Below, piece by piece: positions 8,108 through 16,477 of a DNA stretch of 64,000 nt. The notes under the pieces were generated by a model that saw only the letters and a program-made list of their open reading frames with translations, had not been told where the DNA came from and ran no database searches. The first letter of the stretch is position 1, and the number at the start of each line of letters is the position of its first letter. Source of the DNA: Bin125 sp026705025. Its GTDB lineage: Bacteria > Chloroflexota > Dehalococcoidia > Bin125. Where the stretch lies: contig JAPPBN010000010.1 in the NCBI GenBank assembly GCA_026705025.1, positions 1-64,000 of the forward strand. The letters are read 5' to 3'. Made by a program: the position numbers and the translations under genes.

Positions 8108-9202
8108 CTAACCCTCCGCTGGGACGGTTGCCTCCGGGCGCCTGGCGCGCGGATTGCTGATCGCGTTGCGCTCATAGTGAAATGCGTAGGCGTCCTCGAC
8201 CGCTGCGCGGATCGTCGTCGGCTGAAAGCCCAGTTCCTCCTTCGCCTTGCTGGTGTCGGCGTGACGGCACTGCTGCAAGAGCCGGATCGCTCCGGGCGTG
8301 AAACGCTGGGGATAGCTTGGCCAGAGACGGCTGAGGCTATAGCTCGCGATCTCCGAGAACGGCAGCATCAGACCCAGCGGGATCTGCCGGCGCGGTCGCT
8401 TGACCCCCGACACCGCCTGGAAGTGATCCAGCATGTCTGAGATCGTCTGGTACTTGGAACTGAAAATGTACTTCTGTCCTGAGCGCCCGCGTTCCATGCA
8501 GAGCAAATGTCCCTGGACGATGTCTGCTGCCGCGACGAACTCGAACCCGCCATCGACGTAGGCGTGGAGCTTGCGGTTGGCGAAATCGCACAACGTCCTC
8601 CCCATCCGCGAAGGGAAGAAGTCATTGCCCCCAACGACCGCGCAGGACGTCGCCACGACGACCTCCTGGCCGCCCGCCGCAGCATGCCAGCACTCCGTCT
8701 CGACCATCGCCTTGCTGCGCTCGTAGGGCATCGTCCGTTCCATCGGATAGAACGGCATCGACTCCTGGGTCGGAGCAGATGTGTCGTCCAGGTCGTAGCC
8801 GACGGCGCTAAACGAGCCGGTCACCACCACTTTCCCAGCGTCCGCCTCTCGCGCTGCCTGGAGCACGTTGCGAGTGCCGATCACGTTGGATTCGTACACA
8901 TCCCGCCGGTGCGCATCGGTGCCGTCGATCGTCGAGACCAGCGCCGCGACGTGAAAGACGCCGTGACAGCCCGCTACCGCCTGTCGGGTCGCCTCGAGGT
9001 CTCGAACGTCGCCGTAAACACGTTCAACGTCGAGCCCATCCACTGCTTCGTTGTTGTCATCGCTTCTCAGCAGCACCCGCACGCGAGCGCCGTCGTCGAG
9101 CAATCTGCGCACCAGATTGGCGCCCACGTGCCCGGCCGCGCCCGTCAAGAACACGGGCGGCTGCGATGTGCCGGAGAGACTTTCGGACAACTGTGAAGCC
9201 AT
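8108..9202 (-). CDS. Extended SDR, 3beta-hydroxysteroid dehydrogenase type (SdmB-like)
   Basis: A 364-residue extended short-chain dehydrogenase. The nucleotide-binding motif is TGAAGHVG (20-27), the catalytic pair is in PYERSKAM (YxxxK), and a Ser lies in VVTGSFSAVG upstream of it. Overall layout matches 3beta-HSD/NSDHL proteins, which oxidise the 3-hydroxyl so that a C4 carboxyl can leave. It is the first gene of the sterol operon, 46 bp before the Rieske gene. The start has GGGAG just upstream. A general sugar-epimerase-like role is the alternative, but the operon context argues for steroid substrate. Confidence 0.85.
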   Translation of the reverse strand: MASQLSESLSGTSQPPVFLTGAAGHVGANLVRRLLDDGARVRVLLRSDDNNEAVDGLDVERVYGDVRDLEATRQAVAGCHGVFHVAALVSTIDGTDAHRRDVYESNVIGTRNVLQAAREADAGKVVVTGSFSAVGYDLDDTSAPTQESMPFYPMERTMPYERSKAMVETECWHAAAGGQEVVVATSCAVVGGNDFFPSRMGRTLCDFANRKLHAYVDGGFEFVAAADIVQGHLLCMERGRSGQKYIFSSKYQTISDMLDHFQAVSGVKRPRRQIPLGLMLPFSEIASYSLSRLWPSYPQRFTPGAIRLLQQCRHADTSKAKEELGFQPTTIRAAVEDAYAFHYERNAISNPRARRPEATVPAEG

Positions 9203-9353
9203 ATAGCTCCCACATTACGCAATTGGCGGAAGAAAGGAGAATGAGGCAACCGTAGTCCGTGGCCGTCGGAGTTGCAATATCACGCCACGCTCTCGCTGCG
9301 GGCCGTGTCGCTATGATGCACTCCTGATTCGACCAGGCCAATCGGTTCGAGCT
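9203..9353. promoter_or_regulatory. Divergent intergenic region between the sterol operon and the membrane protein gene
   Basis: These 151 bp separate the first gene of the sterol operon (minus strand) from the 9354 gene (plus strand), so both promoters should lie here. A TATGAT at 9312-9317 is a fair -10 candidate for the rightward gene, 36 nt before its GTG. I see no convincing -35 and no clear operator palindrome. Confidence 0.35.
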
Positions 9354-10100
9354 GTGACGCAAGAACAGTCACCAGGTGTGAGCACCGCGAGCGAGCGAAC
9401 GGGCGGGTGGGGCGCGCCGGCGGGTCTGCTCGCGGTCCTGGCGATCGGACTGCTGGCCGTACCTGGCTTGGTCGCCAGTTACTGGCTCCAGGGGCAGTTG
9501 AACGCGTTCTACTGCCTGTTTTGTCTGTTCTTCTCGACCAATCTGGTGATCTGTTACTGGGAAATGTGCCTGTTTTTCCGCAGGGACGAGATCGAATCGC
9601 GAGTGGACTACTGGCGTAAGTGGCAGATCGACACAGGCAGAACTCCGGCAGTGGAGTTCCTGACCGCCAGAGTTCCCTTGAAGCGGATCCTCTCGCCGAC
9701 CGTCTGGGCAGATGTCTGGGCGACCTACTCGATGTTCGATTCGGCCTACGCGGATCGGAACACGTACGGATTCAACATCGACATCGCCAACGGCTTCACC
9801 ACTCCGGCCTCCACAGTGTTCCTCTATGCGGCCTTCACCGCCGGAGAGGTGCCGGCGATCGCGACGGGCATCGTTGGCGCCATGCTGTTCTGGCAGTGGA
9901 CCTACGCGTCAACCCTCTACCTGGTCAGCTTTTTCGTGGGCCAGAAGCAACACCGCATAACGACGCGTGAGTTCTACGTCTACATATTCGGGCCGAACGC
10001 CATCTGGATCCTGATTCCCATCGTCGGAATCTACGTCTCAATTCGCCTGATCCTCGACGGCGACTACAGCGTTCTGGGCATCAATTCAGTCTTGCCCTGA
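9354..10100 (+). CDS. Multi-pass membrane protein, possible EBP/EXPERA-like sterol isomerase
   Basis: A 248-residue protein starting at GTG, with about five hydrophobic segments (near residues 20-45, 50-70, 145-165, 170-195 and 205-230). The pattern resembles emopamil-binding protein (Delta8-Delta7 sterol isomerase): a long polar loop with a W-x2-x-x-Y...D-x-x-Y run, a hydrophobic block beginning after a Pro, a conserved-looking Q-x-x-Y turn, and a last helix PNAIWILIPIV comparable with the NALW...P helix of EBP. The EBP catalytic His and Glu are not obviously conserved. Position next to the sterol operon supports a sterol role, but this is inference; it may be an unrelated membrane protein. 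Confidence 0.5.
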   Translation: MTQEQSPGVSTASERTGGWGAPAGLLAVLAIGLLAVPGLVASYWLQGQLNAFYCLFCLFFSTNLVICYWEMCLFFRRDEIESRVDYWRKWQIDTGRTPAVEFLTARVPLKRILSPTVWADVWATYSMFDSAYADRNTYGFNIDIANGFTTPASTVFLYAAFTAGEVPAIATGIVGAMLFWQWTYASTLYLVSFFVGQKQHRITTREFYVYIFGPNAIWILIPIVGIYVSIRLILDGDYSVLGINSVLP

Positions 10101-10131
10101 TTCCCCGATTCTGAAACCGCCGACACTCGTT

Positions 10132-10159
10132 CCCCGAGGGAGAGGGTCGACGTGAGGGC
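10132..10159. repeat. Partial copy of a dispersed palindromic repeat (family A)
   Basis: The stretch CGAGGGAGAGGGTCGACGTG matches the right half of repeats at 22831, 39592, 54318 and 54362, whose core is CCCTCTCCC-loop-GGGAGAGGG followed by a GGGTGAGGG-type tail. It lies in the convergent gap between two gene ends. Confidence 0.5.
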
Positions 10160-10172
10160 TCTGCCCGACGCG

Positions 10173-12404
10173 CTACTCGAACGGAGTCGGGTCCAGGAAC
10201 CGGTCCAGCACGTTGCGGGTCATCCGGGAGACGTTGTTGTCGTGATCGTTGTGGAACAGCGCCGAACTCCAGCCGATCGAGCCGGTCGAGAAGACCGCGC
10301 CGCCTCGCGGCGTCTCGAAGAAGACCACGTCGGCATGCACCTGCGGGTCGTCCTGACCTCCGATCGAGAGCAGCATGTGACCGATGTCTTCGTTGACGCG
10401 GATGTAGCAGTCGGTGTGCTGCTCGGAGGTGGCGACAGTGAGCGCGTGCGGTGGAGTCCCATAGCCGCGGCTGGCAGAGTCCAGTTCGAGGCCGGCCGCG
10501 CCGCCTCCGATTAGGCCGAAATCGCCGATGATCTCGTCGTCGATGCCGTCAAATATGAACTCCGCGCGGGGGTCGTGACTGTCGGCGGTGCGGCGGAAGT
10601 AGGAGGAGTGGTCGAATCCCTGGGCAATGAAGCCGTTGCCGACGAGCGACTGCGGCGTGCGGCCGGCGCGCCACCAGAGCCCGCCGTACTCGCCGGTGAA
10701 GGCCATGAAGTACTCGCCCGGTTCACTGGCCCAGGACCTCGATCCATCCTCTGTGCGGCGCATCTCCATCGCGCCGGGCTTGTCGTCGCGGTAGGCGACG
10801 CGCCAGTAGAAGCCGTTGCCGCCCATGTACATCAACCGTCCGCCGCGTTGGGTGAACGCGTGAACGGCGTCCCACATGTTGGTCGAGTAGTACTCGGGGT
10901 GGCTGCAGGTCATCACACAGGAGTAGCGCTCCAGCAGCGAGACGCCGTCCTGATGCATGTCCTCGTCGGTGATCACGTCGAAGGCGATGCCCTGCGCTTC
11001 GAGCCACTCAACCAGGTGCATGTCGGCGCTCAGCTGCCACAGCCAGTGGTGGGTCGGCCGGATGTTGATCAGCGGCCGCAACCGAGACGAGTAACAGACG
11101 CCCGTCCCGTCGTTGTGGTTGTCATACATCGAGTTGCCGTATTCGGGGTGACGGTTGAGGTAGCGCTCCTCCGGTCCGATGACCGCAAGGTGATTGGAAA
11201 GCAGTTCATTGCCGAATTCGATCCCGCCGCGGGAGTTGCCGTAGGCCATGTAGCTGGCGGTAGGGATCAGCAACGCCAGCGACGCAGTGGCCCGGTCGCG
11301 CGGCGGGCGCACAACGAACGTGATGTGGTCTTCCTGATCTCCGGCCGTCAGCCGGGCGGCGTAGAGGCCGCTTGGTGTGTCGGCGGGGACTGCCAGTTCA
11401 AAGTCGACATCCCACTCGCAGTCGTAGAGCGAGTCGTCGAGGAAGTGGATCGCGGCGTACTGATCCGGCGCGTGATTGAAGTCCAGTTCATCTCCGGTCC
11501 AGTTGGAGCCGCGTACGGCCCGGATCGGCAGATTGATCAGCCGGCCGTGCGCGCGGTTGGGAGAGATGTCGATGATGTCGTCTGTCTCCATCGCGCGCGA
11601 GAAATCCCAGGCGGCGCAGATGTCCGTGCGCAGACCACGCGGAACCGCGTCGCTGCGCAGGGATTCCATTTCACTGCGCTCCAGGACCCGGGAAGCAACG
11701 ACCGGACGCTCGATCCGCCCGTTGAAGATCATCTCTCCGACAGGCTTCCCGCGAGCCTCCTCGCGGCTGGCGGCGGCGATCAGCAGCGGTGCGTTGCAGC
11801 CAACGACTGCACTTCTCTCGCTGACGTGTCTGGCCTCTCCGCTCGAGGTGTCGCGAGCGTAGGAGTCCAGCAGTTGTTGCCGCAGGTGAACCTCACCGCT
11901 GGCGGAGTCGTATGTGGCGCTGACGATGTACCACTCGCGGGCGACAAGGGGCCGTCCGAGCGCGAATTCCGCCAGACCGCCTGCGCCGTCGCCCAGCTGC
12001 AGGACGAGGCCGTTGGCCGGATCGGTCCAGAGAGCAAATCCGCAGCCGGCGTCGATATCCATCTTCGAGATAATGCAGGCCCGACGAAGAGCCGGGAGCG
12101 TGGGAAAAATGACAGCCTGCAAGCTGAGATCACTGAGAGCGTCGAATGCAGGTCCGTCCGGAACGACGGCGTAAGAGCCGCAATAGGTCTCCTGACTACG
12201 TCCGGGATACTCGCCGCTCACCGACGTTGGCAGGAGCTCATCCCGGTAGCCGGGCCCCTCGGGCTGGCGATCTCCCGAGATCAGGCGGACGATGTCCGCC
12301 CGGTAGCGGTCGACGCCGGGTTCGCAGCTGACCATGAAGCGGATGCGTTCGCCGGGGGCGACGCTGATCTCGTCGCTGTAGCCAGCAATCTTCTTCTCGA
12401 GCAT
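10173..12404 (-). CDS. N,N-dimethylformamidase-like amidohydrolase, large subunit
   Basis: A 743-residue protein resembling the large subunit of N,N-dimethylformamidase, which hydrolyses DMF to dimethylamine and formate with a mononuclear iron. Residues about 110-290 look like a LamG/concanavalin-type beta-sandwich, including LWTDPANGLVLQLGDG. The second half carries the family run around NRHPEYGNSMYDNHND and MTCSHPEYYSTNMWDAV, with conserved Tyr and Glu residues expected to bind iron. ATG at 12404 is preferred: GAGGGAG lies upstream and the in-frame extension overlaps the small-subunit gene. The true substrate may be another small amide. Confidence 0.85.
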   Translation of the reverse strand: MLEKKIAGYSDEISVAPGERIRFMVSCEPGVDRYRADIVRLISGDRQPEGPGYRDELLPTSVSGEYPGRSQETYCGSYAVVPDGPAFDALSDLSLQAVIFPTLPALRRACIISKMDIDAGCGFALWTDPANGLVLQLGDGAGGLAEFALGRPLVAREWYIVSATYDSASGEVHLRQQLLDSYARDTSSGEARHVSERSAVVGCNAPLLIAAASREEARGKPVGEMIFNGRIERPVVASRVLERSEMESLRSDAVPRGLRTDICAAWDFSRAMETDDIIDISPNRAHGRLINLPIRAVRGSNWTGDELDFNHAPDQYAAIHFLDDSLYDCEWDVDFELAVPADTPSGLYAARLTAGDQEDHITFVVRPPRDRATASLALLIPTASYMAYGNSRGGIEFGNELLSNHLAVIGPEERYLNRHPEYGNSMYDNHNDGTGVCYSSRLRPLINIRPTHHWLWQLSADMHLVEWLEAQGIAFDVITDEDMHQDGVSLLERYSCVMTCSHPEYYSTNMWDAVHAFTQRGGRLMYMGGNGFYWRVAYRDDKPGAMEMRRTEDGSRSWASEPGEYFMAFTGEYGGLWWRAGRTPQSLVGNGFIAQGFDHSSYFRRTADSHDPRAEFIFDGIDDEIIGDFGLIGGGAAGLELDSASRGYGTPPHALTVATSEQHTDCYIRVNEDIGHMLLSIGGQDDPQVHADVVFFETPRGGAVFSTGSIGWSSALFHNDHDNNVSRMTRNVLDRFLDPTPFE

Positions 12405-12426
12405 GGATTGCTCCCTCGGCGCTGAA

Positions 12427-12741
12427 TCAGTCGAGTACGAGTGGGGTTCCGGTGATTGATTCCCAGCGCATTTTGAACACCGCGCGCTCTGCGTCTTCGA
12501 GGGACGTGAAGACCTGATCTTCAAGCAGCGTGAGATCGACGCCGCGCTGGCCCGAAAGCTGGGCCAGGCCCCACTCTTGATACGGAACCCGAGTGACCAG
12601 GACGTAGCGTCCGGCTGCTTCGGTGTCGCGCATGCGTGTGACGATGCGCTGCAGCGCGGCGCTATGCGGGCCCATGGGGTTGCCCATGAACTCCCTGGCA
12701 AGATCAGTTCGGCTGGGATCGATCGGATATTGAGACGGCAT
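12427..12741 (-). CDS. N,N-dimethylformamidase-like small subunit
   Basis: A 104-residue soluble protein 22 bp upstream of the large-subunit gene on the same strand. Size, position and the segment VTRVPYQEWGLAQLSG fit the small (alpha) subunit of N,N-dimethylformamidase, which is about 110-130 residues and is always encoded directly before the large subunit. It has no catalytic residues of its own in the characterised enzyme and supports the large subunit. The pairing makes both calls stronger. Confidence 0.8.
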   Translation of the reverse strand: MPSQYPIDPSRTDLAREFMGNPMGPHSAALQRIVTRMRDTEAAGRYVLVTRVPYQEWGLAQLSGQRGVDLTLLEDQVFTSLEDAERAVFKMRWESITGTPLVLD

Positions 12742-12896
12742 TCACACCCCCGTGGGTTCGATGGCGCAGTCTAGGCTCGCTGCGGAGTCGATGCAATCGA
12801 GAAGGCCAGGCACTCGGCGGCCGTACGAGGCGCCGGGGCTGCCGCTGGTAGCCTGCGGACTCGTGGCTGGCTGCTCGGAGGAGATGTGAGAACGAC

Positions 12897-13817
12897 GTGT
12901 TGCGGCCAGGATTGATTTGGCTCTCGAGACAGGAGTGGGCCGAGCGCGGCGCCCGCACGGCAGGCGTCGAACGTCTGTTGGTGCGCCGATTTGTCGCCGG
13001 CGATACGAGGGCTGATGCTCTGGCGGCAGCGCGAACGCTATCGATTGCCATGCCGGGGACGAGTGCGATGTTCTCGCTGTTGGGCGAAGCCGTAACCGAT
13101 CCCGCAGAGGCCGATCAGGCGGTCGCAGAGTATTGCGCACTGGCAGCCGCGATTGGCGCCTCGCCCCGGCTTGACGCGCGAGTTGCGGTCAAGCCGACGT
13201 TGTTAGGGCTGGATATCTCGCAGCAAACAGCCGAGCGGGGCCTCTTGAACATCATCGAGACTGCCGCTGAACACGGAGTCTGGGTCGAGCTGGATATGGA
13301 AGCATCGAACACTGTGGATGCAACTCTGGAACTGTTTCGTGCCGCGGCGGCGAAGTCGGAACGAACCGGAGTCGCATTGCAGGCCTATCTGCGGAGGACT
13401 CCGGAGGACGCCCAGGCGTTGATCGATGATGGCATCGCCCGGGTGCGACTGGTCAAGGGCGCGTATAGCGAGTCTGGACGGATCGCGCACAGCGGCACGG
13501 ACGCGATCCGGCGGGCGTACATCGAGTTGCTGGAACAGCTGTGGCGCGCTGGCGCTGATCTGGGCGTGGCCACCCACGATCCGCTTTTGCATCAAGCGGC
13601 GCAACGACTGGCCCGCGGGTTCCCCACCGCCAGCCGATGGGAGTTTCAGATGCTCTACGGGGTGCGAACGGAGATGGGATCGGCGATTCGTGCGCGTCAG
13701 GAGCGACTGCGCGTGAGCATCCCCTACGGAGAGCGCTGGTATCCCTATCTGATGCGTCGGATCGCCGAGCGGCCTGCGAACGCCTGGTTCGCCCTGCGCG
13801 CCGCGCTCGGCCGATAG
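12897..13817 (+). CDS. Proline dehydrogenase (FAD), monofunctional
   Basis: A 306-residue PRODH-domain TIM barrel that oxidises L-proline to pyrroline-5-carboxylate and passes electrons to quinone. Visible family motifs are AVKPTLLGL, VWVELDMEAS, ALQAYLRRT, RVRLVKGAYSE, VATHDP, EFQMLYGVR and the C-terminal RVSIPYGERWYPYLMRR, whose Arg pair binds the proline carboxylate. There is no fused P5C dehydrogenase and none nearby. The start is GTG with GGAGGAG upstream. It sits alone between a convergently oriented gene pair and a two-component system. Confidence 0.92.
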   Translation: MLRPGLIWLSRQEWAERGARTAGVERLLVRRFVAGDTRADALAAARTLSIAMPGTSAMFSLLGEAVTDPAEADQAVAEYCALAAAIGASPRLDARVAVKPTLLGLDISQQTAERGLLNIIETAAEHGVWVELDMEASNTVDATLELFRAAAAKSERTGVALQAYLRRTPEDAQALIDDGIARVRLVKGAYSESGRIAHSGTDAIRRAYIELLEQLWRAGADLGVATHDPLLHQAAQRLARGFPTASRWEFQMLYGVRTEMGSAIRARQERLRVSIPYGERWYPYLMRRIAERPANAWFALRAALGR

Positions 13818-13984
13818 ACGATTCCGCCTTCTGCTGCGCATGCCCATGAGGGATTGACTGGCATTTAGGTCCAGTCTTTCGGTCTGAAGAGATAGGTCTC
13901 TGCCCACCCGCTAGCATGACTTGACAGCGGCTCGAGTGCGAAACAACCGGGCGTCGCACACGTTTGTCACGACGGTACAGGCAC

Positions 13985-15322
13985 ATGAAGCGGACGTCGG
14001 CGTACGGGGTGGAGGCCGCGATCGAACCCGGGAGGGCGGTCAGCGCGATCCGCCGCACAATCCTGGATCGAGCTGCGCGCGGATCTGGCTGGAGCGTCTC
14101 TCGCTCCGGCGGCCTTCGGCAGACGCTCACGACCTGGGCAAGGGGCCTGTTGGAGTGCAATCCCAGCGACAACTACGTCATCGCCAGGATGTCGATCTGG
14201 GGGCGCTGGCTGCTCTGGCTGACGGCGTTGTCCTACTGGGCCTCGCGTCCCGACTTCACGATCAGCGGGAACGAGGCCTTGTTTGCGCTAGCGGTCGTCT
14301 TTGCGCTCTCCAACGCTGCGTTTCATTGGCGACTGCTCTCGAAACGCTTCATCACGGCCAGGTGGCTTTTGACCTTCGGCGCGATCGACACCGCCGTGAT
14401 CATAGCCGCGATCTGTACCGAAAGCGTGTTTCAGCCGTACGTGCATCTCGGTCTCTTTCCGGCGCTAGCCAGCGTGGCGGTCGCCTTTAGCTCGTTTACG
14501 TTCTGCGTCCTGTGGACTTCGTTGGTCACCGCAGGCTATGCGGGAGCCACGCTCGGAGTCGCCGCCGGGGCGGGTCTGGTGACGCCCGACGCAGCAACCC
14601 TGGTGGCCCAGATCATGATGATGGTTGCCGTCACATTCGTCGTGAACATGGTGACCGGCTATGAGCGAACCGAACGGCTGAAGGCGCTCGAACGTGAGCA
14701 AGAACTGCATCACGAACGGATTGAGCTGTCGCAACAGATTCACGACACCGCGGCGCAGTCGGCCTACATGATCGGGTTGGGCATCGACAATGCCCTCGCA
14801 CTGGCCGATGACGATCCTGCAAATCTGCGCCGAACCCTGATCGCTACCTCGGAGCTCTCCAAGTCCGCGATGTGGGAGCTGCGTCAGCCCATCGATATGG
14901 GCCTCATCTACGAAGGGCGGGAACTCTCACAGGTTCTTGGCGCGCACGCGCGCAACTTCACCACAATCACGTCGGTACCGGCAGAGTTGGTGCAAATCGG
15001 TACTGAGCCCAAACTCGCACCGCAGCAACGGGCCCGCATCATGTCGATCGCCCATAATGCACTGACCAACGCGCATCGCCACTCCGGCGCGTCTTCCGTC
15101 GTGATCAAGCTCGAGTTCGCCGCCGATCGGATCTGTCTCTCGATAGTGGACGATGGCATCGGACTGCCCGACAATTATCAAGAACGGGGACACGGATTCC
15201 GAAACATGCGATCTGAGGCGGAGCGACTAGGCGGCGTACTGGAGGTCGACTCGGGCGGCGCTGGAACTGGAACCAGCGTGACCTGCCATATTCCGTTCAG
15301 CCACTCTAGGACAGGTGAATGA
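13985..15322 (+). CDS. Membrane sensor histidine kinase, NarX/DesK type (HisKA_3)
   Basis: A 445-residue kinase. Residues about 70-235 contain roughly five or six membrane helices. The dimerisation box LSQQIHDTAAQ holds the phospho-acceptor His253, in the HisKA_3 arrangement. The N box is IAHNALTNAHRHS and the ATP lid region carries DDGIGLPD and GHGFRNM. The signal sensed cannot be deduced. The response regulator follows with a 1-bp gap. ATG at 13985 is chosen; a TTG seven codons upstream is the alternative, and ATG near residue 68 would remove the soluble N-terminus. Confidence 0.9.
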   Translation: MKRTSAYGVEAAIEPGRAVSAIRRTILDRAARGSGWSVSRSGGLRQTLTTWARGLLECNPSDNYVIARMSIWGRWLLWLTALSYWASRPDFTISGNEALFALAVVFALSNAAFHWRLLSKRFITARWLLTFGAIDTAVIIAAICTESVFQPYVHLGLFPALASVAVAFSSFTFCVLWTSLVTAGYAGATLGVAAGAGLVTPDAATLVAQIMMMVAVTFVVNMVTGYERTERLKALEREQELHHERIELSQQIHDTAAQSAYMIGLGIDNALALADDDPANLRRTLIATSELSKSAMWELRQPIDMGLIYEGRELSQVLGAHARNFTTITSVPAELVQIGTEPKLAPQQRARIMSIAHNALTNAHRHSGASSVVIKLEFAADRICLSIVDDGIGLPDNYQERGHGFRNMRSEAERLGGVLEVDSGGAGTGTSVTCHIPFSHSRTGE

Positions 15323-15323
15323 G

Positions 15324-15998
15324 ATGACCACGACCAAGCAAATCCGAGTGATGATCGTTGATGACCACGCGATCGTGAGAGATGGCCTGCAGCTTGTCCT
15401 GGAACAGGCAGGCGACATGACGGTGGTTGGCCAGGCCGTCGACGGAGAGGAAGCGCTGAGAGTGGCGCGAGAGGTCGAGCCAGATGTGGTGGTCATGGAC
15501 CTGATCATGCCCAACAAGGATGGGGTCGAGGCGTGTAGCGAAATCATGCAGACGCTGCCTCAGACCCAGGTCCTGGTGTTGACCGCCTCGACGGCGGACG
15601 ACGCCATCATGAACGCCCTGGCCGCCGGCGCCACGGGCTACCTGCAGAAGTACTCGGGTCGCGACGACTTGCTAACCGCTGTGCGTGACGCGGCAGCCGG
15701 TCGCTCCCAGATCCCGGTCGATATGGTCCGTCGAGCATTGGAGTCGGTGCGCGAGGCGCCGGCTCGCGGTGACGACGCCCCGGCAGATGTGCTGACGGCC
15801 CGTGAACGGGAAGTACTCAGGCTCTTCGCGGAAGGCAACTCGTACGCGCAGGTCGCGGGAGTCATTGGAAACAGTCCCATCACGGTCAGGAACACGATCT
15901 ACCGGATCGAGCAGAAACTCGGCGTGACAACCAAGCAGGAGATCGTCGTCTGGGCGGTGAGACACGGTCTGCTGGACGAGGATGTCGAGCAAGACTGA
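15324..15998 (+). CDS. NarL/FixJ-family response regulator
   Basis: A 224-residue regulator paired with the preceding kinase. The receiver domain begins IRVMIVDDHAIVRDG, has phospho-acceptor Asp59 in VVVMDLIMP, the switch Thr in VLTAST and the conserved Lys in YLQKYSG. The C-terminal LuxR-type HTH contains LTAREREVLRLFAEGNS and ITVRNTIYRIEQKLG. Targets are unknown. An alternative GTG three codons upstream would overlap the kinase gene by 8 bp. Confidence 0.93.
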   Translation: MTTTKQIRVMIVDDHAIVRDGLQLVLEQAGDMTVVGQAVDGEEALRVAREVEPDVVVMDLIMPNKDGVEACSEIMQTLPQTQVLVLTASTADDAIMNALAAGATGYLQKYSGRDDLLTAVRDAAAGRSQIPVDMVRRALESVREAPARGDDAPADVLTAREREVLRLFAEGNSYAQVAGVIGNSPITVRNTIYRIEQKLGVTTKQEIVVWAVRHGLLDEDVEQD

Positions 15999-16052
15999 AC
16001 TGCCCGGAATTCGTCTCGCTGAGCCGTGCCCGCAGCTGGGCCATCCCTAGCG

Positions 16053-16376
16053 TCAGTCGCCTGACCAGTAGCTCTGTTGAGATGGGAACACCGTCGAGGT
16101 CCGCGTGATCTCGATGTCCCCCTCCAGCGTGTCGGCGGCGGCCGACCAGACGGCATAATGCGGCGCGGCGCGATGCGCCTCGAGAGCGGCATCGTCTTCG
16201 TAGACCTCGTAGAAGTAGTAGGTCAGATCATCCGTCGCGTCCTGGAGCACGTTGAAGCGGTAGCAGCCTGGCTCATCACCCTCGGAGCCGAGACAGTCGA
16301 CCTCAATCGCGTGAAGAAACTTCTCCCGCCTCTCCGGTTTCACCTTGACTTTGACCCAGATTGCGATGTTGCTCAT
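16053..16376 (-). CDS. ABM-domain monooxygenase (YgiN-like)
   Basis: A 107-residue dimeric alpha-beta-barrel protein of the antibiotic biosynthesis monooxygenase family. The start IAIWVKVKVKPERREKFL and the core DLTYYFYEVYEDDAALEAH followed by a short C-terminal strand are typical. Members act on quinones or aromatic polyketides without cofactors, or serve as small ligand-binding proteins. Nothing in the neighbourhood fixes the substrate. It is divergent from the downstream esterase gene. Confidence 0.85.
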   Translation of the reverse strand: MSNIAIWVKVKVKPERREKFLHAIEVDCLGSEGDEPGCYRFNVLQDATDDLTYYFYEVYEDDAALEAHRAAPHYAVWSAAADTLEGDIEITRTSTVFPSQQSYWSGD

Positions 16377-16477
16377 GTGATTGGCTCCAATGTTGCTGCT
16401 TCGATGGTCGGCGGTCAGGCTACCTGCTGACTGCTAGCTTGTCGCTGACTCCAGTGCACAGCGAGGAAGTGAACCTC

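Noticed and set aside
10575..12425. 616-codon open frame on the plus strand opposite the DMFase large subunit
   Set aside because: It is antisense to a well-supported gene, lacks any family motif, and arises from high GC content.
12405..12701. Longer N-terminus of the DMFase large subunit
   Set aside because: The extension overlaps the small-subunit gene, has shadow-like composition, and a good ribosome-binding site supports ATG 12404.
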